Shown: piece after piece, positions 50,063 through 60,341 of the stretch
Layout of the letters: each line of letters starts with the position of its first letter
Numbering within the stretch: position 1 is the first letter of the stretch
Translations under genes and position numbers: made by a program
Assembly (NCBI GenBank): GCA_021030905.1
Contig: JAGFMI010000002.1
Coordinates: forward strand, 1,984,001-2,048,000
DNA: 64,000 bases
From: Pyrenula massariospora
Lineage: Eukaryota; Ascomycota; Eurotiomycetes; Pyrenulales; Pyrenulaceae
Direction: 5' to 3'
The notes under the pieces: model-generated
Databases searched by the model: none
Seen by the model: the letters and a program-made list of their open reading frames with translations, nothing else
Told to the model about the DNA's origin: nothing

Positions 50063-51452
50063 ATGACAACAATTTTAGGACGGGCTCAATGGAGGAATCC
50101 GGAGCGGCGACAATCGATCAACCAGGATTTATCCGCCAAGATGAGGCGAGGCTTCCTCTACTGGCAGAGGAGAACCGCCTACGGCGTCATGGAGCCTGCG
50201 CTTACGCCTCTCACACATACTTTTCATGATGTTAGTCGACTCATCATAAGTAGAGAAGAAGATTTCTGGAACGGTGAGAGTACACAACCAGGCTGCTCTG
50301 TGGATATCTCCATGCATGGTCGAAATGTCGACGACGCTCAGCCTGCAATAATTTACAGTTCTGCAAGTGGGCGATGTCGGCAAAATGCAAAATCAATCAT
50401 CGAGCAAGAAGCGATTGTTGTTGACCGACGAGGCATTGATCTCGAGTTCTATCCGCACGGCGTCATTTTTTACGCTGCGCCGAGCTCGAATGTTCACCGT
50501 CCACCTCCACGTACGAGTGCGCAAACATTTGCGACTTCTGCGAAACGACCGATCTTTTCGCAAGGTGTCATGATTGACAATGGCTTTCAGAAGTGTACTA
50601 TTGGGGGCACAATCTTGGTCGGTAGTCACTTGTACTCGTTGACAGTGGCTCACGCTTTCGAAGACGAAGATACTAGTAAGTATTATTATCCAATGCTACG
50701 GTTCAAGGCCCCAATTGCTAATGCTATGCTGCATATTTTCCGCGATCATCCCATCCGTTTGATATCGCGTCACAAGATTCATCAATCATCATCCCAAATG
50801 CGGGTACAGTGTGGAGAAAAAGATCGTCTAACAAGAAGGCTAGTGGTGACAACTCTGACTGGGCCTTATGCGCATTAGACGAGACCAAGGCATGCGTTAT
50901 CAATCAGATCACTCTCTTAGATGGAACCGTGGCATACCCAGCTCAGCTTTCGAGCAACATATGGAGTGGTCAGACTGTGATCGTCTCGACGGGGCATTAC
51001 GGGCTTGTTGGAGGAAAGATCATGTCAGAGCACTCTCTAGTTGCGCTACCTAGGAGCAAGACTTTTCAGAAAATGTGTTCGGTGGTTCTACAACGGCCTA
51101 TTGGCAGGTCTTTCCGGACAAAGGAGAGTTTCCCTGCTAATAATTTGGTCTAGGTGTTGGTTCGTCTGGTGCTTGGGTTCTTGACGCGAATACTGGTGCT
51201 CTGTGTGGCCATGTTGTCGCCGGAAATCCAAGCAATACGCTAGTCTATTTCGTCCCAGCCTGGCAGATATTTGACGATATCGCCAAGGAGACCGGAGAAA
51301 GCGTGACACTTCCGACACAGATTGATTTTCTTTCACGCAGCAGAGAAGTCATTGAACCTTTGCTTCACCCGTCTTGTCACCGTCTGTCTCGTGAGCCCTG
51401 GTGGACAGCTAAGGATACGGAGCTCTTACAGAGCAATAACCCGCAATTGTGA
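50063..51452 (+). CDS. Alternative product: stand-alone trypsin-like protease-like protein
   Basis: If intron 51449-51511 is retained, exons 50063-50675, 50777-51103 and 51154-51452 give a 412-residue protein ending 'NNPQL'. The catalytic triad is as described for the fusion; the serine motif is GSSG rather than the usual GDSG, so activity is uncertain. No signal peptide is seen, so the protein would be intracellular. Similar triad-bearing proteins are common among fungal accessory genes; their function is unknown. Confidence 0.55.
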
Positions 51453-53762
51453 GCTAAGCTCTCCTGCACCTCTTGACATAATCTTATCTAACAAAATCGC
51501 TTAAAATCAAGGAATCAAGCCCAATTAGAAAAAACAACATCAACAGAACTCGACCAAGCCGTGGAATGCTTCTATGAACAACATAAATTGCAGGACGTCA
51601 TAGATCTCGACACGCTTCAGCGCGGTGCTCGCCTTATGAAAGATCCTACCAATTATAATGCCCAAAATGTCCCTAGGATAACTCAAGATGAGCAATATGC
51701 TCTGAAGAGGGAAAGAGGATCTGGATTTTGGCAGCAGACTCAGAGGTTGAAGGTCACCGTTTTGGTAGTGGCATGCGCGGCCGTCACTCAGTGTGTTCAT
51801 GTAAGGACTGGACCTGGAAATCTCCGCTAACAATTGTCATTTGCAGGGGTTGGCAGCAATCCAGTCTTAATGGTGCCTCAATTTACTGGTCAAACACTTG
51901 GTATATTGATGGTCATTCATGGAGCTTCAGCGGGCTCCAAGCGGCGGCGCCGCTTTTTGGAAGCTTTGTGTAAATCCCCGGTCACGCCAAACGCATCATT
52001 GTCTAACCATGCTGAATCAGCGCCTGGATCGGTGATCCTCTACAAGAGAAGGTTTTTGGAAGACGTTCCGCCCTGTTTGCCGCTGGCATCTTCTCTATCT
52101 TTTCTGGGATAGGTCGGTGTCTTGTCTCCAGTGTATACCGACTAGATTGATTATGTTTAGGCTCCGGTTACTCCCAAAATTGGTGGCAACTTCTAATATG
52201 TCGTCTGTTGCTTGGAGTTGGGGTGAGTTACCCGTCAATGAGACTTCTAATTTGTCGTTCAAGAGCTCAGCTGATCCTTATTCATTTGCAAGATTGGAAC
52301 GGAAGCATTTATTGGTTCAGTTCTCGCTGCAGAGATCACGGCTGATCATCTTCGAGGGAGCTCGATCATGAGATGGCAGCTGTTTGACGCTTTGTAACTC
52401 ACCTCTTGAATCTTGAATAGTGCAAGATCCTGACTAATTAGGGGCATCTTCCTCGGCTTCGCGTTCGGCCTAGTTTTCTTCAACAACTGGCGACTAATCC
52501 TGATCTCCCCCGTTATACCGGCCACCTTTCTCCTATTTATCGCTTATCTCTGTCCGGAGTCACCGCGCTATTTAATTCGTACAAATCAGTACAGCAAAGC
52601 ATATAAAAGCCTACGTCAACTTCGGAATACGGAACTCCAAGCCGCCCGAGATCTCTGCTCCATGCATAACCAGTTGCAAATCGAAACGGAACTGCTCCAG
52701 CGCGATCTGGTGAAGGAGTCATTCTATCAAGAATTGTACCAGCTGCTGGTACTGTTAAATTCTTATTGGCAACGGATTGCGAGCCTGGCGAGTATTCCGA
52801 GGAACCGGAGGGCAGCTCTATGCGCGGGTTTGGTTATGTTGTCTCAACAGATCTGTGGAATCAACGTTCTTACCTTTTGTTCTTCCCAATTGTTCTTCAA
52901 ATCCACCTCTGACCTAGAGCGTGCTGCTTGGTTCAGTTTTAGTAAGCTCGGTCGGATATCGTTTTGAAGTCGCTAATAATGGTTAGGTTTCGGGCTCGCG
53001 AACTTCCTTTTTGCAGTATCTGCATTAAGGCAAATGGAAATCCGAGGACGCCGATATCTGCTTCTCATATCCTTTTTCGGCATGGCTTGGACTCTCTTAA
53101 TTGGCTCCCTGTGCTCTCTCATCCACGACAACCTTACTCGGTTCAGCTTTATAGTGGTCTTTATACCCCTTTTTATTCTCTTCTACTCCATCGGTGCTGG
53201 TCCAGTGCCGTTCACTTTCAGCGCAGAAGTCTTCCCTCCGGCTTTCCGAGAAGTGGGTATAAGCTTCAGTGTCATGATCAACCTATTTGGTCTCGGATTG
53301 CTAGTCTTATTTGTGCCTCAACTGACTACCTTGGGACATGCTCAGACATTGGGCCCTGGAACCGTCGAAACTGGTGGCGAGAGCAGACTGTTAGCAGTAT
53401 TCGCCGGATGCAACGTCTTAGCTCTTGCTCTTGTGTTTCTATTCGTCCCGAGCACAGGAGAACCGAATCTTGAACAGATGAACTACATCTTCATGGTTGG
53501 GACAATGGAGCACGTTAAGTTCCAGGTATATGAGTATCTGCCGTGGTGGTGCAAGCGGTATCTGCTCTTTCAACATTCCGGGCACAGACCGGAACCACGG
53601 TTTATGAATGCCGGGCGGCAAAATCAACTTCTTAATGAGAAATTTCGTGAGACGGATTCCGGAGAAATCGAGAGGGAAAATAGCTCGGAGCAACGTGCGG
53701 GAGGAGTGCTCAATGAGACAATGCGGTGTTGTGATCTCTTTATGCGTCCAGAAGACGGTTGA
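50063..53762 (+). CDS. Trypsin-like protease domain read in phase into an MFS sugar porter (possible fusion)
   Basis: Ten exons keep frame: 50063-50675, 50777-51103, 51154-51448, 51512-51790, 51847-51969, 52021-52112, 52161-52222, 52293-52393, 52442-52941 and 52987-53762, for 1055 residues. Residues 1-411 form a trypsin-like (PA-clan) domain: His197 in 'LTVAHAF', Asp232 in 'NSDWALC', Ser318 in 'GSSGAW'. Residues 412-1055 are a sugar porter: 'AAVTQGWQQSSLNGAS', 'FGRRSALFAAG', 'PESPRYLIR', 'SQQICGIN', 'VFPPAFREVG'. The transporter frame has an upstream TAA (51489-51491) and no ATG before 51636, so its conserved N-tail is reachable only by splicing from the protease. The TGA that would end a 412-residue protease (51450-51452) lies inside that intron's donor, GTGAGC. 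The intron has a TCTAAC branch word. Intron 51104-51153 needs a GC donor. Two separate genes remain possible. Confidence 0.65.
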
Positions 53763-54861
53763 TAGATGCGGTGGATAAGAGCGATGTACCATCGACTTCG
53801 ATCACTTTTTCCGACAAATATAATTTCTGCTAAATAGATAAATAGATATACACTGAGATTACTAGTAAAATCCGAGAGAGTCATGAATTGGAACTTGTAA
53901 GGGGATGGCACTGCGCACAATGGCAAAAGATTATGCTTGACTTACGACATCTAGAGGGGCCGAGGGGCCGAGACGACTACAGCGAATAAGACATGGGGGC
54001 TTACGTTGCTTATTTTCTGTTGAAGTCGATCAAAGGACCGATCTGTTACCTAGCTGTGGGCTTTAAACCTTGTCTGGGATCGCATAGCGTCAGGCGCTAC
54101 GATGATTATCATCTGCTGAGGACAGCTCTACGTTCCGAAGCGCGTGAATATACAGGGCTCTATTCTGTTAAACTTAGAATTATTTGAGATTTTTAGGCAA
54201 ATATCCCTTACCCAGTCCAGAATGTCGAAGGATTTTTTGGCGTCCTTGAACCGTTCTGTAGGCGTGCTATGCATGAGAAACAAAATCCGCTCATACCAAG
54301 GTGCAGACTCTTCAGCTCTCTTAAGCCTTGCATTACTGCTCTTGCCACCCTTGGAAGACTTCTCTGAGCTTTCTTGGTCAGGATAAGGGATGAGTCGACA
54401 TCACTCCATTTTCAGAAGCGGCTTAGCAGCACCCTCAGATAAAAGGCATCGACGGTATTAATGTAAACTGTTGAGCATACATTGAAGAGCAGAGATCTTA
54501 CGCATATATCCACTACGTACAGCAAGGAAAATCTTGGCGGAAATGAAGTCTCCGACAGTAGGCTGAGAGGACTGGGTAACGACGCCCGAATGCCACAACA
54601 CGTAATCAAAGTCGCTAGCAGCTATCGACACATCGCAGTCTAAATCGTGCAAGGATCTGTTAGGATCACGGGCTGTAAAATGCAATCAAAGAAGATCGCC
54701 AGGCTGGCACCGCTTGAATTTATGTACGCACTGCTCACAGTCCGAGACGCGAAGAGTTCCTGGACTGACGGAGTGGCTGAGCATGCTAGCTACTTTGAGG
54801 CACCGCGATATGATGACCTTCGTGAAGGAGGGCGACTTCTGCAGGGTTCCGAGAAAATGAG
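53763..54861. other. Region with unresolved coding fragments
   Basis: On the minus strand, 54212-54373 reads like an exon ('LKRAEESAPWYERILFLM', 'KKSFDILDW') ending at a GTAAGG donor, and 54530-54685 reads 'SDFDYVLWHSGVV', ending at a GTAAGA donor. They may be exons of one unrecognised or decaying gene, but no full model could be built. Confidence 0.35.
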
Positions 54862-55110
54862 GTGGGCGGCAAGGAATCATTACTCGTCGATGGCTTCCAC
54901 GAGGCTACCAGAGGCCTTGAGCTGCCGCGCCATCTTTCTGACGAGCCACAATTTGTGACACCCAACCTTCCGTATTACTGGGGATCGCGCGCTGCCATTT
55001 GCGTTCCCCGTGCTCATTTGTGGGACTACATGTTTTCCTCTGCTCAACCTCACATTTGGATACATGAATTTACCCAATATATCATCAGCGACTTGAGTGC
55101 TAAGATCCTT
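54841..55110 (+). CDS. Probable upstream exon of the 1086-aa gene
   Basis: An open frame without its own ATG, preceded by a CTTCTGCAG acceptor-like site and followed by a phase-0 donor (GTGATC). It reads 'AICVPRAHLWDYMFSS' and 'FTQYIISDLSAKIL', a plausible globular segment. Joining gives continuous coding into 55183. Exon 1 upstream was not found. Confidence 0.4.
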
Positions 55111-55191
55111 GTGATCCCTGAAAAAATGACAATTCAGTACTAACGCTTCACTGTCGTTTTCGACACCTTCGAACGGGATAACAAGCTCAGC

Positions 55192-58100
55192 ATGTCTTCT
55201 ATTGGGGGAAAGATCACGAACGCGTTGACATCACTGAGCAATGAGAACAATCTTTCACTTGCAAACCTAAACGTAGAGCTTGCGCTCGTCAAGCTTCAAC
55301 CCCCTGCAGAGTATCGATGTGTTGGAAACGCCCTGACCAAACAAAGACGGGAAGTAGCAGAGGACGGGACCTATCATCGGACGGCTCGCTGCCTAGGCGC
55401 ACTGTTCTCCAACATCATTCTCTCGACACCGAAACTGATAAAGGCTTTTGGGACCAGAATTTCGGAGATTCTCAAGTCTGCTGAAGCGAATCCTCGAGGG
55501 ACTGCTGAGGACGGACCTTTTAGGGAATATGTTGGAGCCGATGCTACATCGATATGGGCTTCCGCGACCTCTGGCGTAGCATCAATTGCTGTCCTACTCT
55601 TGGCGTGTATGCTAGCACGGAAACTCGACGACTCTCGGCATAGTGTTGCAATATGGGTGGAAATTGTCCAGCTCCGACAACAGGAATTGGCATCTGAAGC
55701 ACAAACCAAGGGCTCGCTGACTGATGCTATTGCCGCACAACAACGAATCTTGAGAGAGGATCTCGCGTTATTCGATAATAGCGTTCGGGCTTGGCTAATT
55801 ACTGCCGATTCCGTCATGACGAAGAAACGCAAACAGCTAGATCTGATTCTAGAGAACTTGACATCGATACCGATTAGTGTCGGGAGTAGTTCCTACAAAA
55901 AGATTCTACAAGCTTGGAGAGACGCAATGGAGGGCTTCGAATCCCTCCTCGAGGGCAAACCGCAAAATGCTACAAATACATCGGTACTTTTGGCTCTCTC
56001 TGCATGGAACCTATATCCAAATCTGATTGTGTTGTCTCATGAAACTGTGAAGGTTGACTTTGGCGATGAATTATTTCCTGAATCTGGGGCGCTCACGGTT
56101 GGTCTTGAGTACTTTGATGATCAAGAAAAGACTCCAGGCTTTCGTTGGTCGCTTGCTCTGTCACATCTCAAATACTACGGAGACCCGGTCAAGATTGACA
56201 TCAAAAGCGACAACGTCAGGATCAATATGCAGGAGCTGCTTCTTATAGCTTTTGGTTCGCTGCTTCGAAAATGGGGTGTTGACCATAGAGACACCTCCAC
56301 CGTGGCAGAATGGGTCATAGAGATTGCGGCGCAGCTGAAAGTTGCACAAGAATGTGAAAATAAAAATGTAGAGTCGCATTTCTGGTTTGGGGGGATCTTG
56401 GCTGCTGCCAAAGCGTTTTCATTTCTTTCCCGGTATGAAGAAGAACGTTGCGAAAAATTCGTTCAATACGGTCGACGCCGGGCTGCAAGGTTCTTCAAGG
56501 TGCCTTTGGATTCCTGTGACAGGCCCTTTCTTGGATTATCTAACCCACATTTCCTTCGCGCTATGTCACAGCCCATGAGCCCTGAGCGAGATCTAAACTA
56601 CCTCAGATCTATAGCAGGAACGTTCGGACATGCATGGACCGCTATCATCTCTTACCAGCACTCATGTGAATATTGTTCTGGTGCTACCGAAATCTTAGCC
56701 ACTGTCAAATCACACCAACGATGGTCCGTGAAGAGAAATGAAAATGGAGCTCGCAAATTAGAAGAAGTTCATTCGAGATGGGTGTTCATATCCCCCGGAA
56801 ACTTTCCTGACGTTTCAGACGAGGAAATCATGGCACACTTAGCCATACCAGCAAACGAAAATATCCATTTACTTAAGGAAAACTCATTCGGTTCTCCTGG
56901 GAAATTTTTTGTCTGGGACTCTCTTCCCGGTTCGTACGGAAGCGCACTGGAATTCCCCTCTGGTTCAACTATGACCTGGTACCGGCCAGCCTATCTCTAC
57001 TTGTGCTCTGAGGGAGGGCAGACATGCGCAGCCACGTCGGAAGGGACTAATAATTGTTTATGCTTTTCCGAAGGGTTGGAATTACGTGAGCAGCAGACCA
57101 ATGATGCTGCATTTTTCAAGCTAATCTACAGTGATTCTCAAAAGACTAATTTGTATTTGCGGACAGGAACTACTTTTCCACCCGGTCTAGTTCAGTTGCG
57201 TTCAAACGAAGCACCTTATAAAATGATCCAAAATGTGTTTTTTCAAACAATGAAGCCACAATCAACGCTGTTGTGGTTAAGGCAACATAAACTCCACCAG
57301 CAGAGTCTTGTGAGATATTTTGAACGCCTTACAGCTGGCGAGAAACATACGTCCAGTAACCTTACAGAGGCAGATATTGGGCTTGCCGGCCCCATCCGGG
57401 GTAGGAAAAGGGCCACCGAAGATCAATCAAGTATCGATACCGGGATATCGCGGCACTTTATGTGGAATGGAGATATAAGCACTCTGAACTTGGGTCAAGG
57501 TGGTGTCTCATCTGAAACAAAGGCATTCTGGAGTAATATAGAGCTAATTTCTGTGATCTACGATCAATTACCCGGGGCTAGCTTTCCCATAAAGATATTT
57601 GACTCGCCATTCCCAAACTTCACGTCTCAAGAAGGACCGGAAACCCATTCTTGGAGAGCCTTGACCAGACCTATCACATTTTCATGCATCGCAACGATGG
57701 AAAGCGGTGGTGTTAAATTGAGTCCGGCTGACTTCAATCATGCCTTCGCCATCTCCATTGGCAATTCCTTGTATGTCGCTAAGTGTCTCTTGGAGGATCC
57801 TCGGAAGGATACTCCAGACCACGCTATCAGAAGAATTATCGGAAATCTGGGACGTCCAGGTATGTCAATTCTCATGAGTCCAGAGGACCCAAAAGTAAAG
57901 AAATGCACTGAGTTCCATGCGGTGGAGCATGTGCCCTATAATTGGCAGCCTCTAGACAGCTTCAAAGATATTTCTTTACATCTCTCCCTGACCGAATGGA
58001 AGCTTCCCTATGAACATGGATCTGTAGGTCTCATCGATCAAGATATTTTTTTCACGGAAGCGGTTGTCTCGGTCCATAGCCACGGAAAGTGGTACGCCGA

Positions 58101-58452
58101 TATTGATGTGCTCAAAGCACTTGACCATGCCCCACGGCGGTTTCTGAAGCTTGAATGCGATTGTCAAGCCCGAGATCAAGATGATGACTATATCGCCGAG
58201 CAATATACGTCTATCGATAATTTAGACGAACTCCTTGATCCCCCTGTCGAGAATCCAGGAATAGTCAGGGCATTTCAAAACTGGGCTGCAAGTCTGGCAG
58301 TGTATTGCATCGTTTTCCAGAAGATCGACGCAAAGGGTGCCTTTTTTGTGCATCGAGAGGCAAGGTTCTGTTCACTTTGCTCGATCGAAGCACCAGCAAA
58401 AGATATGAGCAGTAGTGAAAGTGATGAACAGCCGCTTATATTGATCGAGTAA
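55192..58452 (+). CDS. Large fungal protein of unknown function (1086 aa)
   Basis: A long uninterrupted frame from ATG 55192. The stretch 'YVGADATSIWASATSGVASIAVLLLACMLAR' and the following 'IWVEIVQLRQQELAS' recall a family of uncharacterised proteins frequent in filamentous ascomycetes. Central parts are rich in aromatic and Cys residues ('SYQHSCEYCSG', 'CDCQARDQDDD', 'FCSLCSI'), but no enzyme signature is seen. An upstream frame, about 54841-55110 ('FVTPNLPYYWGSRAAI', 'HLWDYMFSSAQPHIWIH'), is in phase with it. An intron 55111-55182 (GTGATC, a perfect TACTAAC, AACAAG) would join them and remove the intervening TAA. The true start may therefore lie further upstream. Confidence 0.75.
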   Translation: MSSIGGKITNALTSLSNENNLSLANLNVELALVKLQPPAEYRCVGNALTKQRREVAEDGTYHRTARCLGALFSNIILSTPKLIKAFGTRISEILKSAEANPRGTAEDGPFREYVGADATSIWASATSGVASIAVLLLACMLARKLDDSRHSVAIWVEIVQLRQQELASEAQTKGSLTDAIAAQQRILREDLALFDNSVRAWLITADSVMTKKRKQLDLILENLTSIPISVGSSSYKKILQAWRDAMEGFESLLEGKPQNATNTSVLLALSAWNLYPNLIVLSHETVKVDFGDELFPESGALTVGLEYFDDQEKTPGFRWSLALSHLKYYGDPVKIDIKSDNVRINMQELLLIAFGSLLRKWGVDHRDTSTVAEWVIEIAAQLKVAQECENKNVESHFWFGGILAAAKAFSFLSRYEEERCEKFVQYGRRRAARFFKVPLDSCDRPFLGLSNPHFLRAMSQPMSPERDLNYLRSIAGTFGHAWTAIISYQHSCEYCSGATEILATVKSHQRWSVKRNENGARKLEEVHSRWVFISPGNFPDVSDEEIMAHLAIPANENIHLLKENSFGSPGKFFVWDSLPGSYGSALEFPSGSTMTWYRPAYLYLCSEGGQTCAATSEGTNNCLCFSEGLELREQQTNDAAFFKLIYSDSQKTNLYLRTGTTFPPGLVQLRSNEAPYKMIQNVFFQTMKPQSTLLWLRQHKLHQQSLVRYFERLTAGEKHTSSNLTEADIGLAGPIRGRKRATEDQSSIDTGISRHFMWNGDISTLNLGQGGVSSETKAFWSNIELISVIYDQLPGASFPIKIFDSPFPNFTSQEGPETHSWRALTRPITFSCIATMESGGVKLSPADFNHAFAISIGNSLYVAKCLLEDPRKDTPDHAIRRIIGNLGRPGMSILMSPEDPKVKKCTEFHAVEHVPYNWQPLDSFKDISLHLSLTEWKLPYEHGSVGLIDQDIFFTEAVVSVHSHGKWYADIDVLKALDHAPRRFLKLECDCQARDQDDDYIAEQYTSIDNLDELLDPPVENPGIVRAFQNWAASLAVYCIVFQKIDAKGAFFVHREARFCSLCSIEAPAKDMSSSESDEQPLILIE

Positions 58453-60341
58453 GGGTTTATGGAAGGGAAATGTCCCACCTGACGGGCGAGCAGCTATGGT
58501 AAAAGGGTATCTTCATTCGCCAAACTCACTTCAAAAATCCTCGGCTATGCCATTTGTCTTCATTCCCTCATTCGGTTCACGCGGGGAGAGCTTCAAAGTC
58601 ACAATCATGCGGTGCCTGCACTTATTCAACGCTAATCTGTGCTACTTCGCTGTGGTAGCACATGGGTCTAGCGTGTCTATCCTCGCTGTTATTAGTACGG
58701 AATAATAGTAGGAATGTGAAACGATGGCGTTGAGGGAAGTAAAGGAGAATACCATCATATGAACAAATATGCTGCATCTCAGACTATTCCAGATGATTCC
58801 TTTCTTTTGCTCCTATCTTTACCTGAATAGTTTCAGCAAGGACATGCAGTATAATTAAACGCCAAGGTCCAGAGTTAAGTGTAGATTCTAGGCAGATATC
58901 CTCGCTCCGCTCCACAGGCGCAGGCACGTCCAAAGCCAAAACCCCACCTAGCCCCTCTTGCCGACCTCAAGGGTACCCACCACTATTCCCCCTGATCTCA
59001 TTCTGGGAACTCCACCCAAAGCACCGTCCTTTCCCCTTCCTCCTCTCTCTCCCCCTCCCTGCGATCACCGGGATCATCACTCAAGCGGGAGTTACAGCCC
59101 GACTTCCCCAATTTCGGATAGTAGCATATATCAACAGAAATCGCTCTAAATTCATAAATGAAAAAGGTTGCAAAAATATCTATTATTGATACTATAGATA
59201 TACGCCAAGTCTTCAACGGTACGATCATAAATTATTCCTCAATCCTAGTAGAAAGTTGCACAGAGTTATTCGGTTCTAGCTATTATTTGCTCACCAGATG
59301 CTAAGTAGGCCGGACACATTTGATCGCCCTTACCGCATCCGTCACGTATGCGCGATAATGCCACCAATGTCACCCAATTCGCCGGGTAGTTGCTTCAGTC
59401 CTCACCACCAACAGATCTGCCTGTCTGGACGTACCATGTGGTAAATAACCTTAGATGCGATCAAAGATAACTGTCAAAGTGCGGTGCTAGATACGGAGGG
59501 TAATCTAGTTGCTATTGAGCATGTGGTTTAACCGACTAAGGACAGGTGCGTGTCGGAGGAGTCGGGCTTGTGTTGTTGCGTCAACGTGGCGGGGAATTCT
59601 TCGGCGCAGTATATGCTTTGAGCCTCGTTGAGGATTTTTATTTACCTGCGGGGGGATTTTGGTGCTGTGGAGAGAGGCAGGAAAACGTTACTCGTGCTTG
59701 GCATGCGGTGTCTGGTTCAAGATCATCTTTGCTTTCGTAGACGAGCCTCTTGGAATAGATAAATTTGTGAATATTGGTCTATAAGAATAATAGAAAAGGT
59801 GATGGGCATCATCAGCAAAGAGATACAATAATGATCATAATTCTTGGCCCAGTTTCCCAATTCACTTCGATTGGCAAGATCGGCAATCATTTCGCACGAT
59901 GCGGATAGAATGTTGTTGTCTGGATAGTATGAGACAAAAGTATGATGAAAGTACTGTTGCTATTGTTGTGCTAATCGCTGTTTGCGCAAGTCATACGGTC
60001 TCGCCAGTACCTGGCTGGTCTTGGCTGTCTGACGCCCGTCGGAGCGAATACGCCGGGGCTTTCTTTGAAGGAATAAATGTTGAATCGGGCCATAGTGATG
60101 AGGACAGGGACAGTAAAAGCGATGAAGATGGATTGAGCGATAACGGTCCATCGGACGGGAACATTCGAAAGAGATAGAAAATTGCTGTGTGGAGGTTACA
60201 CGGACTGGGGCTATGCATGGGAGTGCGGTCGACGTTTACGGCATAGCTATTTTACGGAGGAAGAAGGCTGTGAAAATTACAACCCACGCCAGGTAGTGGG
60301 GTAACATTCTACAAGAAGCTAGCTTTTACCATAGAAGCAAT
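58453..60341. other. Intergenic DNA, no supported gene
   Basis: Several ORFs under 95 codons with no family resemblance. A CT-rich tract lies at about 59010-59060. Confidence 0.45.

Noticed and set aside
51791-51846. Frameshift in the transporter at the first membrane span
   Set aside because: It appears only if GTAAGG (51801) is taken as donor; using GTGTGT at 51791 restores the frame and the conserved 'TQGWQQ' junction.
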